Positions 1 through 6,469 of a DNA stretch of 12,164 bases are shown here, piece after piece; position 1 is the first letter of the stretch; each line of letters opens with the position of its first letter. A model generated the notes under the pieces. It saw nothing but the letters and a program-made list of their open reading frames with translations, was not told the origin of the DNA and ran no database searches. The DNA is from JBCCGR01 sp039029195. Lineage in GTDB: Bacteria; Pseudomonadota; Alphaproteobacteria; Rhizobiales; Rhizobiaceae. The position numbers were made by a program, and so were the translations under genes. The stretch is from assembly GCA_039029195.1 (NCBI GenBank), contig JBCCGR010000074.1:1-12164 (forward strand), written 5' to 3'.

Positions 1-265
1 GAAACGAATTCTTCTTGTGGGCGTCCTCTGAGCGTGCGTTGAACAGCGTCCACTTTGGCAGTTCCTTTGCCCACCAGGGCACCAGCCACCACCGGCCCTC
101 ATTCAAAATGCGATCACCATCACGTTTGTGGATGAACAACACGTCCTGTGTTGGGGCGATGTTGTAGCGAGGGGGCACGTTCCTGCCCTTGTCCTCAGGC
201 CGGATCAGATTGAACATGTCGTGGAGTTCAGCCCACCCACCTTGGAGTATGAAACGACCGCACAT
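1..265 (-). CDS. SRAP (HMCES/YedK-type) protein, N-terminal part, cut by window edge
   Basis: The minus strand opens with MCGRF, the invariant start of the SOS-response-associated peptidase family, and continues with RYNIAPTQ (residues 33-40), LVPWWAK (61-67) and FNARSE (75-80). These are the family's defining motifs in the right order. In the family, Cys2 becomes the N-terminus after Met removal and forms a thiazolidine crosslink with abasic sites in single-stranded DNA, with the Asn of the NIAPTQ motif (here Asn35) and the Glu of NARSE (here Glu80) in the active site. Only 88 residues are present; the remaining C-terminal part, including the expected catalytic His, lies beyond base 1. The start at 265 is forced because Cys must be residue 2. 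The bases just upstream are pyrimidine-rich on the coding strand and show no Shine-Dalgarno, so initiation may be weak, leaderless or coupled to the small overlapping ORF 228-368. No alphaproteobacterial SOS box is visible upstream. Confidence 0.93.
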   Translation of the reverse strand, partial: MCGRFILQGGWAELHDMFNLIRPEDKGRNVPPRYNIAPTQDVLFIHKRDGDRILNEGRWWLVPWWAKELPKWTLFNARSEDAHKKNSF

Positions 266-368
266 GGTGGGAGGGTAGACCGTTAAGGGCGAGCTGGGCA
301 ATCATGAACGACAGCAACGCGGACCAAGTGTCTTGGAATACCGCGAGCTGGTGTTCAAACTGCGACAT
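228..368 (-). CDS. possible 46-residue ORF overlapping the SRAP start
   Basis: A minus-strand ORF starts at ATG 368-366 and ends at TGA 230-228, so the SRAP start codon lies inside it in another frame. The predicted peptide begins MSQFEHQLAVFQDTW and contains a short hydrophobic run, LLSFMIAQLAL. Its last third is only a shadow of the SRAP reading frame. No good ribosome binding site precedes the ATG. It could act as a translational-coupling leader for the SRAP gene, which itself lacks a Shine-Dalgarno, or be chance. I do not recognise the peptide. Confidence 0.25.
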   Translation of the reverse strand: MSQFEHQLAVFQDTWSALLSFMIAQLALNGLPSHHVRSFHTPRWVG

Positions 369-414
369 ATTACAGATTGATAATCGTTGTGAAAAAAAGG
401 CGGACGTTTGGCGC

Positions 415-642
415 CTATAGCAACATGAAATTGCCGAAAGTTGTCATTGATGGGTATGGGCACTGATAGCAACCACATTCAACGTTGAGCTCCTTCCAAT
501 AGGCATTTATCCACTTTTGCTTCAGTCTTTCGACGTCTTCTTTCAGGCGATGCTCGATCGTTGAATCAGAGCCCGGACTGCGACAATATCCGATAGGGTA
601 TTGCTTAAGGAGGTCATTGAACTGTGTCTTATCTAAAACCAC
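415..642 (-). CDS. possible small protein, 75 residues, unknown
   Basis: This minus-strand ORF opens with GTG at 642-640 and ends with TAG at 417-415. The translation reads like a protein, with a charged helix (EHRLKEDVERLKQKW) and a Cys-rich tail (CGCYQC). It has no ATG, no clear Shine-Dalgarno, and its first codons are antisense to the well-supported start of the exported protein gene at 624. It may be a truncated remnant whose true 5' end is lost. It matches no family I know. Confidence 0.22.
   Translation of the reverse strand: MVLDKTQFNDLLKQYPIGYCRSPGSDSTIEHRLKEDVERLKQKWINAYWKELNVECGCYQCPYPSMTTFGNFMLL
607..614 (+). promoter_or_regulatory. Shine-Dalgarno that fixes the GTG start at 624
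   Basis: AAGGAGGT, a full match to the anti-Shine-Dalgarno sequence, lies 9 bases before the GTG at 624. It is the strongest ribosome binding site in the window and supports a non-ATG start for the exported protein gene. Confidence 0.85.
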
Positions 643-1052
643 TAACCAGAGTTTTCCTGGTCTTTTTGCTTGCCGGTAGTTGGAGCAACAGTGCCTTAGC
701 AGGAACGATCACAACAATATCCGGGTCGCAGCTTCCTGATACGCCAGAGATCAGGGAGCAGTCTGCCAAGGCTTGCGCGGCGACAAAGCGAGTTTTGCAC
801 GTATACGACAGATTGGACGCCAAGGAGCTCGAAAAACTCCAGCTTGATCACAAAGCCTTTCGAGCAGCCATTGTGGATAGCGCAAATGTGCAATGCTCAA
901 AACTTATGGCCAATAGAACGCAAGAGTTGCTGCGGCTCTACATGAAGCCGTTGAAAGAGCCGTTCACGCTCGAGGATTTTATGGATGTTGCAAAAGAGCC
1001 GCCAAAAGTGATTTCAGTATTGGACCGCCTAATTCGAGCCACAGCTCAGTGA
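624..1052 (+). CDS. small exported protein of unknown function
   Basis: This 142-residue protein starts at GTG 624, set by a perfect Shine-Dalgarno at 607-614. Residues 1-26 form a classic Sec signal peptide: Lys5 and Arg9, a hydrophobic core VFLVFLLAG, then ALA before the predicted cleavage at residue 26/27. The mature part of about 116 residues is helical and charged, with two cysteines (Cys51, Cys91) that could form one disulfide in the periplasm. There are no membrane segments after the signal and no enzymatic motif I recognise. A weak hairpin (GAGC/GCTC, 1036-1047) followed by six T at 1055-1060 may terminate it. It is probably monocistronic. Function unknown. Confidence 0.75.
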   Translation: MSYLKPLTRVFLVFLLAGSWSNSALAGTITTISGSQLPDTPEIREQSAKACAATKRVLHVYDRLDAKELEKLQLDHKAFRAAIVDSANVQCSKLMANRTQELLRLYMKPLKEPFTLEDFMDVAKEPPKVISVLDRLIRATAQ

Positions 1053-1542
1053 CGTTTTTTAGGGAACTCTGTTTATGGACCTGAATGATATATTCAGGGA
1101 AACAGGACAGAGCATCGCAAAATCGCCCAAGACACAAGTGAGAAAGTGGGTAACAACCGCAAAGTCATAAGCAATGATGTAAATGTCTATCTGGCGGGCA
1201 GGTTGAAGGTCGTATGCTTTATGCAATGTTCGAAAGGGCCACAAAGCAGATAGAACTCGCAGCAAGCAATCCTCACTTCTCAACGGCAACTTTGAAGGGA
1301 TTGGCCTTACCAACCTGAAGGTCGGTAATGGGCTAAATGTTTGCCATCTCAAGCTTGAGTGCTTCAGATAGCGACAAGACCAGCGAGTCCGTTCAGGGCT
1401 CGATCCTGAAGTTCACTGCGACGCAGCAGCGTTCCCTTATGGAGTTCAATTTCGGCCCAACGGCATCATTTACAGTTATCGGGCGCTCACTGAGCTGTCT
1501 GACGATTGCAGTTCGTACCTTACCTTTGTTTTCCATAAGTTG
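1053..1542. other. gene-poor interval with possible decayed coding sequence
   Basis: No convincing intact gene lies here. A 32-codon ORF at about 1075-1173 (+), beginning MDLNDIFRETGQ, is protein-like but very short. From about 1261 to 1557 the plus strand has one frame that reads plausibly (GNFEGIGLTNLKVGNG, then AAAFPYGVQFRPNG) but is broken by TAG at 1369-1371. The frame beginning at ATG 1337 is open to 1627 but runs antisense into the GNAT gene. This looks like a remnant of a lost gene. I cannot name the ancestor, and chance is not excluded. Confidence 0.3.
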
Positions 1543-1998
1543 CTATTTGAGCGGCTTTCTCATCAGAACGAATGGTCCTTCCGGGTATGATTGCAATTCC
1601 ACAAATTCATATCCGAGAGTCGCATAAAACTCTCGCGCGGTCAGTGAGGAATGAATCAGAATTTCTGACATAACTTTTTTTCGCGCTTGCTCTTCAATTC
1701 TTGCAACCAGCACTTTGCCAAACCCATGCCCCTGATACGCAGGCTCCACGAACAGCGAACGCAGATAGTCTCCTTTCAGCCCCACCGTTCCGACAAGTTC
1801 ATCTCCTGTGAAGCACAAAAGAATAAGCTCATTTTCAATTCTTTCGGCGACCGGCTCCGGCTTAAAAATCGCGCATAGCATATCGATTGATTTTTGATCG
1901 TAGTCCTTAGAATTTGAAACGCGGATTGTGCGCCTGATCAGCTCACTGAGCGGAACTACATCTGCAACGGTTGCTTGTCGGATTCTGGGCGACTTCAT
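1543..1998 (-). CDS. GNAT-family N-acetyltransferase
   Basis: This 151-residue cytosolic protein spans a whole single GNAT domain. The N-terminus IRQATVADVVPLSELIRRTI is the usual first strand and helix. LVGTVGLKGDYLRSLFVEP is strand 4, and YQGHGFGKVLVARIEEQA (about 88-105) is motif A, with the Q-x-x-G-x-G/A acetyl-CoA pyrophosphate loop as QGHGFG. The C-terminal AREFYATLGYEFVE is the normal motif B helix and strand. In the family, acetyl-CoA is the donor; the acceptor amine cannot be read from sequence. The gene stands alone, with decayed sequence on both sides. An AGGG (minus strand) lies upstream of the ATG at 1998-1996. Confidence 0.9.
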   Translation of the reverse strand: MKSPRIRQATVADVVPLSELIRRTIRVSNSKDYDQKSIDMLCAIFKPEPVAERIENELILLCFTGDELVGTVGLKGDYLRSLFVEPAYQGHGFGKVLVARIEEQARKKVMSEILIHSSLTAREFYATLGYEFVELQSYPEGPFVLMRKPLK

Positions 1999-2534
1999 CT
2001 CGGCAACCCTATCTTTGGACAGGCGATATCGACAAGCTGGCAGATATGGCGCAAGCGGAATGGAAGCATTCGGATTTCTCCATGTCTTTCACAAAGGGAA
2101 GCGGGTTCACCAACTTCACGGTATTTCCAATCGAAACGATCAGTTTAGATGATCCCATCACTATCGCAGACATTTTTGCGAGGTGCAGCATCGGTCACTT
2201 TGGGCTCGTTCCGGAATTTCGCTGCAATGCGGCGATAAGAAGCTCAACTCGGAAGAACCGGCCCTTCGCGGACTTTGAAGCACAACTCCGATTACGCATC
2301 TGGTTGCATCAAAGCCGACATTCATCGCATATCTGATTTTGAGTTCTCGGATGACGGCAGTGCGGACATCACCGTCTTCAGTTGAAACAACTGTTCAGTG
2401 AATGACGGGTGCCGCTGTGTTGTGCTTTACACCAAGCTGACGTTCATTTGGCATCTTTGTTGTAACTTGTCACTTGAGCCAGCATTAAGCACTTTGACGG
2501 TGACAAAATTCGAGCGCGCGCCTGCACTTACGAA
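1999..2534. other. gene-free interval: broken coding fragments plus dispersed intergenic sequence
   Basis: Between the GNAT and sulfatase genes no intact gene is visible. About 2019-2195 (+) reads as protein-like sequence (DIDKLADMAQAEWKHSDFS, later IETISLDDPITIADIF). A second protein-like stretch in a different frame covers about 2289-2384 (DYASGCIKADIHRISDFEF, ending at TGA). The DNA between them, about 2195-2325, contains words that recur elsewhere in gene-free parts of the window (TTTGGGCTCG, CGGCCCTTCGCGGACTTT, AAGCCGACATTCAT). A decayed gene invaded or bridged by common intergenic sequence is the best reading. Nothing is recognisable in 2390-2534, which includes the 3' side of the sulfatase gene. 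Confidence 0.35.
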
Positions 2535-4076
2535 TTAGGTCTTGTCAGGCTGCGCTGGAGCCACGTAGGGAAGTCGGGATTTGGCCTTTGTGTCAGCCGC
2601 TCCGGCATTTCTGATGTAGCGTTCACCGTCATCCAGTCGGACAAGGTTTACATAGGTTGGCTCGCCGCCAGTGGTCTTGTGAACAAGCAGTCTCTGGCGC
2701 TGATCCGCGGTGATCGTCTCCCGAAGCTGTTCTGGATCGAAACCATCAAACAGGATTGTTTCCAATTCCTGACGGATGGCCTGATGATCTGGGGAAGCTG
2801 CCAAGTCGTTCACTTCTGTGGGATCATCTTTCGTGTTGAACAAGCAAGTGTCGACCCCTTCCAACCACATCAGTTTCCATGATCCCTTTTTGATCATGCG
2901 GCTGGGGCCAGTAGAGCCATCTGCTGCAAACTCGGAAATGGCGATGTCGGACAATGCTGAAGGCGTGCCCTCCAAAGCTGGCATTAGTGACCGGCCATCG
3001 ATCGGCACTACATAATTGTCAAACGCAGTTCCTGAAGCCGCATCCAACATAGTGGGCATCAGGTCCAACAATGAGACATTTTGCTCAACCTCCACTGGCT
3101 GCCAGTTTTTGGGCCAGTGGACAATCAATGGTACCTTTGCGGCCCATTCGTAAAAATGCTGTTTGAACCACATGCCGCGCTCGCCCATCATCTCGCCGTG
3201 GTCCGCGGTCACGATGATGATTGTGTTGTCAGCTAATCCGGTGTCCTCCAACACCTTGACCAGGGCCCCGATCTTGGCGTCAACGTAAGAGATCATGCCG
3301 TAATAACCGTGGCGGGCCATACGCCTGTGCTCGTCTGTCACAGTGTAGAGATGCCGGGCCTGACAGTAATGCAGGTTGCGACTCAAATGATCCATTTCGT
3401 TCTCGGTCAGCGGCGGAACGTCTGGCAGCTCAATGTCGTCGTGGTCATAAAGATCCCACCATTCCTGACCGATGACAAAAGGCGAATGAGGATTGGTGAA
3501 CGAGACGGTCAGCATGAAGGGACGGTCGTCGTCCTTGCGAGCCAGATCATATAGAGCCTGCTTGCCGTGATACTCGACCTCATCATCGTAGTCCATTTGC
3601 ATCGACCGGATGCAGGGACCGGATTCAATGATCGGGGCCATCGTTAGATTGGTGGGGCGGTATTCGCGGCCCTTGGACCAGTCAACTGTCCAGGCAAAAT
3701 TGGCGGGATAGATTTCAGTCGTGTGGCGTTTGCCGTAGCCATGCAATTGATCGGCGCCAACAAAGTGCATCTTGCCGGACATCTCGACGCGATAGTTCAT
3801 GTCTCGCAGATAATGGGCAAAGGTCGGAATAGCTGAATGAAACTCACTGGCATTGTCATACATGCCTATTGCGAACGGTAATCGACCAGCATGCATAGAT
3901 GCACGAGACGGCCCGCACATGGGCAGATTGCAATAGCAGTTCTTGAAAATTACGCCCTCGTTCGCCAGTCGGTCGATGTTGGGGGCTTTGACAGTCGTAT
4001 TTCCCCAGGGAGCCAGAGCATTGGCGGCAAGCTGATCAGCCTGGATGAACAGAATATTGGGCTTCCGGGCGGCCAC
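2535..4076 (-). CDS. type I sulfatase, choline-sulfatase (BetC) family
   Basis: This 513-residue sulfatase hydrolyses a sulfate ester by family inference. Metal and formylglycine-site residues are in place: Asp14-Gln15 (QADQ), the sulfatase signature C54-G-P-S-R58 with Cys54 as the residue converted to formylglycine, Lys102 and His104 (SGKMHF), His197 (NPHSP), Asp292-His293 (ADHG) and Lys305 (WFK). The stretch YDNASEF to HFVGADQLHG to EIYPANFAWT and the C-terminal region near residues 455-490 (QRQRLLVHKT to GERYIRN) match choline sulfatases and their own C-terminal domain. There is no signal peptide, so the enzyme is cytosolic, as BetC is. GTG 4076 is the start, with AGGAGG at 4088-4083, six bases away. 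It follows tctC by 75 bp in the same direction and is probably its operon partner. It is not next to bet (betaine) genes, so the substrate may not be choline-O-sulfate. A formylglycine-generating enzyme must be elsewhere. Confidence 0.93.
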   Translation of the reverse strand: MAARKPNILFIQADQLAANALAPWGNTTVKAPNIDRLANEGVIFKNCYCNLPMCGPSRASMHAGRLPFAIGMYDNASEFHSAIPTFAHYLRDMNYRVEMSGKMHFVGADQLHGYGKRHTTEIYPANFAWTVDWSKGREYRPTNLTMAPIIESGPCIRSMQMDYDDEVEYHGKQALYDLARKDDDRPFMLTVSFTNPHSPFVIGQEWWDLYDHDDIELPDVPPLTENEMDHLSRNLHYCQARHLYTVTDEHRRMARHGYYGMISYVDAKIGALVKVLEDTGLADNTIIIVTADHGEMMGERGMWFKQHFYEWAAKVPLIVHWPKNWQPVEVEQNVSLLDLMPTMLDAASGTAFDNYVVPIDGRSLMPALEGTPSALSDIAISEFAADGSTGPSRMIKKGSWKLMWLEGVDTCLFNTKDDPTEVNDLAASPDHQAIRQELETILFDGFDPEQLRETITADQRQRLLVHKTTGGEPTYVNLVRLDDGERYIRNAGAADTKAKSRLPYVAPAQPDKT

Positions 4077-4104
4077 GCCACTCCTCCTAAACTGAAATGG
4101 AACA

Positions 4105-4130
4105 CCCGGGGCCGACGTGCGGGCCCCAGG
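4105..4130 (-). promoter_or_regulatory. GC-rich intercistronic hairpin between tctC and the sulfatase gene
   Basis: GGGGCC (4108-4113) and GGCCCC (4122-4127) form a perfect 6-bp stem around an 8-base loop. After one C-A mismatch, two more pairs (4105-4106 with 4129-4130) extend it. On the minus strand it lies 20 bases or so after the tctC stop and before the sulfatase ribosome binding site, and no T-run follows. It is more likely a 3' mRNA-stabilising or attenuating hairpin, which would let the binding protein be made in excess over the sulfatase, than a full terminator. Confidence 0.5.
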
Positions 4131-4151
4131 AAGAGTGCTTTAATGGAAAGC

Positions 4152-5132
4152 TTACTCGATTCTAAGACCGAGTTTGTTCAGTGCTTCATCAAAGTCTTTG
4201 TATTGCGCCTCAACATAGGCCTTGGTGTCCGCAGGAGAGCGGATATCCACAATGTTGCCCAGACCCTTAGTCATACGGTTCCAGGCACGGTCCTTTTTCA
4301 GAGCCTGCAAGGTTTCTTCCCACTTGGCAACAACGTCAGCCGGCAGGCCTGGAGGTCCGTAGATGGCGGACCAGCCGATGATTTTTTCCAGGCCGGGATG
4401 CCCAACTTCGGCTGCAGTCGGCACGTCGGGAATGATCGACTGGCGTTTGGTTGTGGTAACAGCCAGAGCGGTCAGTTGACCCGCTTCAAGTGCGCCGGCC
4501 ACAGCTGACAGGTTCTGCCAGGAGAAGTCGACCTGCTCACCCACAACGGCAGCGCGTGCTTTGCCGCCGCCCTTGTAAGGAACGTGGGTCAGCTTCTCGA
4601 AGTCAGAGCCCATGGCGTTTGCCATTACGGCGGTGGCTGTGTGGAGTAGTGTTCCGACACCAGCCGAGCTGTATGACATTTCAGCGCCACCTTTGATCTT
4701 GGCTTCAAAGTCGGCAAAGGTTTTTATGCCGCTGTTTGGATTGACTACAAGTACAAACGGATTGACTTCGATCAGACCCAGGAACGTGTAGTCATCCCAG
4801 TTGTAGGGAATCGTCTTGTTCATGGCCGGAACGCCCATCTGGCTGCCTACGCGAGCAGACAGCAATGTGTATCCGTCGGCTGGCGAGTTGACCACAAAAT
4901 TGGATCCAACCACACCCGCGGCACCCGTTTTGTTGACCGCCAGAATTGGCTGACCGAGATAGGCTGGTGCAGCTCCGGCAATCATACGTGCTGACAGGTC
5001 AGCAGCACCCCCTGGGCCGTAGGGTACAACAATGGTTATAGGCCGTTCTGGGTAGTCCCCAGCAAATGCTGAAGCGGTCAGCGCGGCCGCTAATGTCACA
5101 CCTAACGCCATGAATTTAATCAGATTGTTCAT
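4152..5132 (-). CDS. tctC: TctC-family periplasmic substrate-binding protein of a TTT transporter
   Basis: This 326-residue protein is the extracytoplasmic receptor of a tripartite tricarboxylate transporter. The chosen start, ATG 5132, has GGAGG five bases upstream and gives a clean signal peptide: MNNLIKFMALGVTLAAALTA with cleavage after ASAFA at about residue 25. The in-frame opening upstream to a TTG at 5201 has no such site. Family hallmarks follow: YPERPITIVVPYGPGGAADL with the ligand-binding GPGG loop, VNKTGAAGVVGSNFV, SPADGYTLL, HVPYKGGGKAR, the AGQLTALAVTTTKR stretch, and PDVPTAAEVGHPGLE. TctC proteins usually bind carboxylates. The nearby sulfatase suggests a sulfated or otherwise anionic ligand, which is inference. 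The gene is divergent from its own membrane subunits tctBA, which is unusual, and is probably co-transcribed with the sulfatase gene. Confidence 0.95.
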   Translation of the reverse strand: MNNLIKFMALGVTLAAALTASAFAGDYPERPITIVVPYGPGGAADLSARMIAGAAPAYLGQPILAVNKTGAAGVVGSNFVVNSPADGYTLLSARVGSQMGVPAMNKTIPYNWDDYTFLGLIEVNPFVLVVNPNSGIKTFADFEAKIKGGAEMSYSSAGVGTLLHTATAVMANAMGSDFEKLTHVPYKGGGKARAAVVGEQVDFSWQNLSAVAGALEAGQLTALAVTTTKRQSIIPDVPTAAEVGHPGLEKIIGWSAIYGPPGLPADVVAKWEETLQALKKDRAWNRMTKGLGNIVDIRSPADTKAYVEAQYKDFDEALNKLGLRIE

Positions 5133-5178
5133 AGTTTCCTCCACGATTTCGTGCCTCTCTTGGACACGTCCTGACAAA

Positions 5179-5212
5179 AATGTTGACACGACTCGCTTCA
5201 AACGTCAACATT
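5179..5212. promoter_or_regulatory. 9-bp inverted repeat with overlapping divergent promoter-like hexamers
   Basis: AATGTTGAC (5179-5187) and GTCAACATT (5204-5212) are perfect inverted arms. Because of the symmetry, both strands carry a similar promoter-like arrangement: TTGACA (5183-5188), 17 bases, CAACAT (5206-5211) toward the ROK gene; and TTGACG (5208-5203), 17 bases, CAACAT (5185-5180) toward tctC. The -35 boxes are good, the -10 boxes weak, which fits promoters needing an activator, or a site whose symmetry is a protein-binding feature. Predicted transcription starts are inference. Confidence 0.55.
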
Positions 5213-5231
5213 AATTACAGACTGTAATTAA
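5211..5231. promoter_or_regulatory. perfect 21-bp palindrome, probable ROK operator
   Basis: TTAATTACAG (5211-5220) is followed by a central A and by its exact reverse complement (5222-5231). It shares two bases with the neighbouring inverted repeat and ends five bases before the ROK start codon. AT-rich palindromes of this size upstream of the regulator gene are typical of ROK (NagC/Mlc/XylR-type) operators. Its position over the expected start of ROK transcription suggests autorepression; it could also control the divergent tctC promoter. Confidence 0.75.
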
Positions 5232-5236
5232 AGTGT

Positions 5237-6448
5237 ATGATGAAAAAGCCATCGAGTCCAACCAGCGTTTTGCGAAGTGCCAACCGGGCGGCAATTATGC
5301 GATTGCTGGCTCAAAATGGCAGTATGCTGCGCAGTGACATTTGCGAGGAGACGGGCCTGACGGGAGCGTCGGTGTCGCGGATTGTGCGCGAGTTGATTGA
5401 CTGCGGGCTCTTGATGGAATCAAGCATCGACCAGCCGGAAGGACATCTGGGACGGCACTCCGTTTCTTTGTCCATCAACTCCCATGGTGCGGCGGTTGTT
5501 GCCGTGACGATTTCAGCGAACCGGCGTTCCGTTGCAATCTACAATGCAAAGCGGGAAGAGATTGGCTTCATTGGCCTAGAGCATATTGAGTTTGACGATC
5601 CGCAAGTGGCACTGGCGGCAGTTGGTAAGGCGGTGGATGAATCCATAAAAAGTCACGATCAGAAGATCCCGCTGGTTGGTATTGGGGTTGGCATTGCGGC
5701 ACCTTCAACGGACCACATATCTGAATCTGGTGTCGTGACTTCCGACGCCCTTGGTTGGCAGTGCATACCAGTGGCCGAGTTTCTGGAAGACAGAACAGGG
5801 TTGTCAGTGAAGGTAGAAACCCGGGCTTCGGCAATTCTACGTGCTGAACTCAACAATATTACCAGCCTTGGCAGTGCTAATCCTTTTCTTGTGAACGTCG
5901 GGGTCGGCGTGGGGTCAGCCAGCCGGTTGGAAGGCGGTTTCCAGTGGTCTGGAAGCAGTGGTTTTGGTCGCCTGTCTCATATCGCGCATCCGCAATCCGA
6001 TACCGACTGCCCGTGCGGGCGCCGTGGGTGCCTTGAGCATTCGGCCACTGGGGCCGCCGTGGTGAGGGAAGTCTTCAGTATCCCAGGACATCAGAACATT
6101 CCATTTGCCCAGATGGGGCCATATCTTGCTGAAGCAGCTGAACGCGCCAGCAAGGGTGACGAACTTGCCAAGGATGCGTTTTTTGATGCTGGTCGAAAAA
6201 TGTCGCTTGGCATCGACATCGCCCTCGCCATGCTGAATCCAGACATGATCATGCTGGCGGGTGAGACCGGGCGTCAGCCCGACTATGTGCGCGGAGTTCG
6301 GCGCGGGCTGCGAGACTTGCGCTCTCCCATTGCACTGGAGCAATTGCACATTAGTGAAGCGCGCAGTGCCGATGGTTCCGCCTGTATCGGCTTAGACGCC
6401 TTTGTTTATTCAGGCCTGCTGACCCCCAACGAAAGCCGAGCCGCCTAA
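5237..6448 (+). CDS. ROK-family transcriptional regulator
   Basis: This 403-residue regulator has an N-terminal winged helix-turn-helix (about 15-65; GLTGASVSRIVRELIDCGLL is the recognition region) and a C-terminal ROK sugar-kinase-like fold. The ROK zinc site is complete: His248, Cys258, Cys260 and Cys265 in CPCGRRGCLE. The kinase parts are lost: VAVTISANR (88-96) replaces the DxGGTK phosphate loop, and VETRAS (193-198) replaces the END motif carrying the catalytic Asp. It should therefore bind a ligand without phosphorylating it. The start is ATG 5237 or ATG 5240. No Shine-Dalgarno precedes either, since that position is taken by the palindrome, so the mRNA may be leaderless or nearly so. 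It is the first gene of the rightward unit, 21 bp before tctB, and divergent from tctC-sulfatase, so it most likely controls both. Confidence 0.94.
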   Translation: MMKKPSSPTSVLRSANRAAIMRLLAQNGSMLRSDICEETGLTGASVSRIVRELIDCGLLMESSIDQPEGHLGRHSVSLSINSHGAAVVAVTISANRRSVAIYNAKREEIGFIGLEHIEFDDPQVALAAVGKAVDESIKSHDQKIPLVGIGVGIAAPSTDHISESGVVTSDALGWQCIPVAEFLEDRTGLSVKVETRASAILRAELNNITSLGSANPFLVNVGVGVGSASRLEGGFQWSGSSGFGRLSHIAHPQSDTDCPCGRRGCLEHSATGAAVVREVFSIPGHQNIPFAQMGPYLAEAAERASKGDELAKDAFFDAGRKMSLGIDIALAMLNPDMIMLAGETGRQPDYVRGVRRGLRDLRSPIALEQLHISEARSADGSACIGLDAFVYSGLLTPNESRAA

Positions 6449-6469
6449 TGGTGGGACGAGGAGAATTCA

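Noticed and set aside
266..414. SOS box upstream of the SRAP gene
   Set aside because: I looked for the alphaproteobacterial GAAC-N7-GAAC or GTTC-N7-GTTC pattern and found only a single GTTC.
3891..4508. 205-codon plus-strand ORF
   Set aside because: It is antisense to both the sulfatase and tctC genes, spanning their intergenic gap, and has no recognisable domain.
5142..5153. CACGA-TT-TCGTG palindrome in the tctC leader as an operator
   Set aside because: The arms are only five bases with a two-base loop and lie beside the ribosome binding site; this is too short to support a call on its own.
5133..5201. Longer tctC form starting at TTG 5201
   Set aside because: It would put 23 charged residues before a complete signal peptide and run through the promoter region. 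ATG 5132 has a good Shine-Dalgarno.
5915..6349. 144-codon minus-strand ORF
   Set aside because: It is antisense to the conserved zinc-site region of the ROK gene, with no ribosome binding site or motif.
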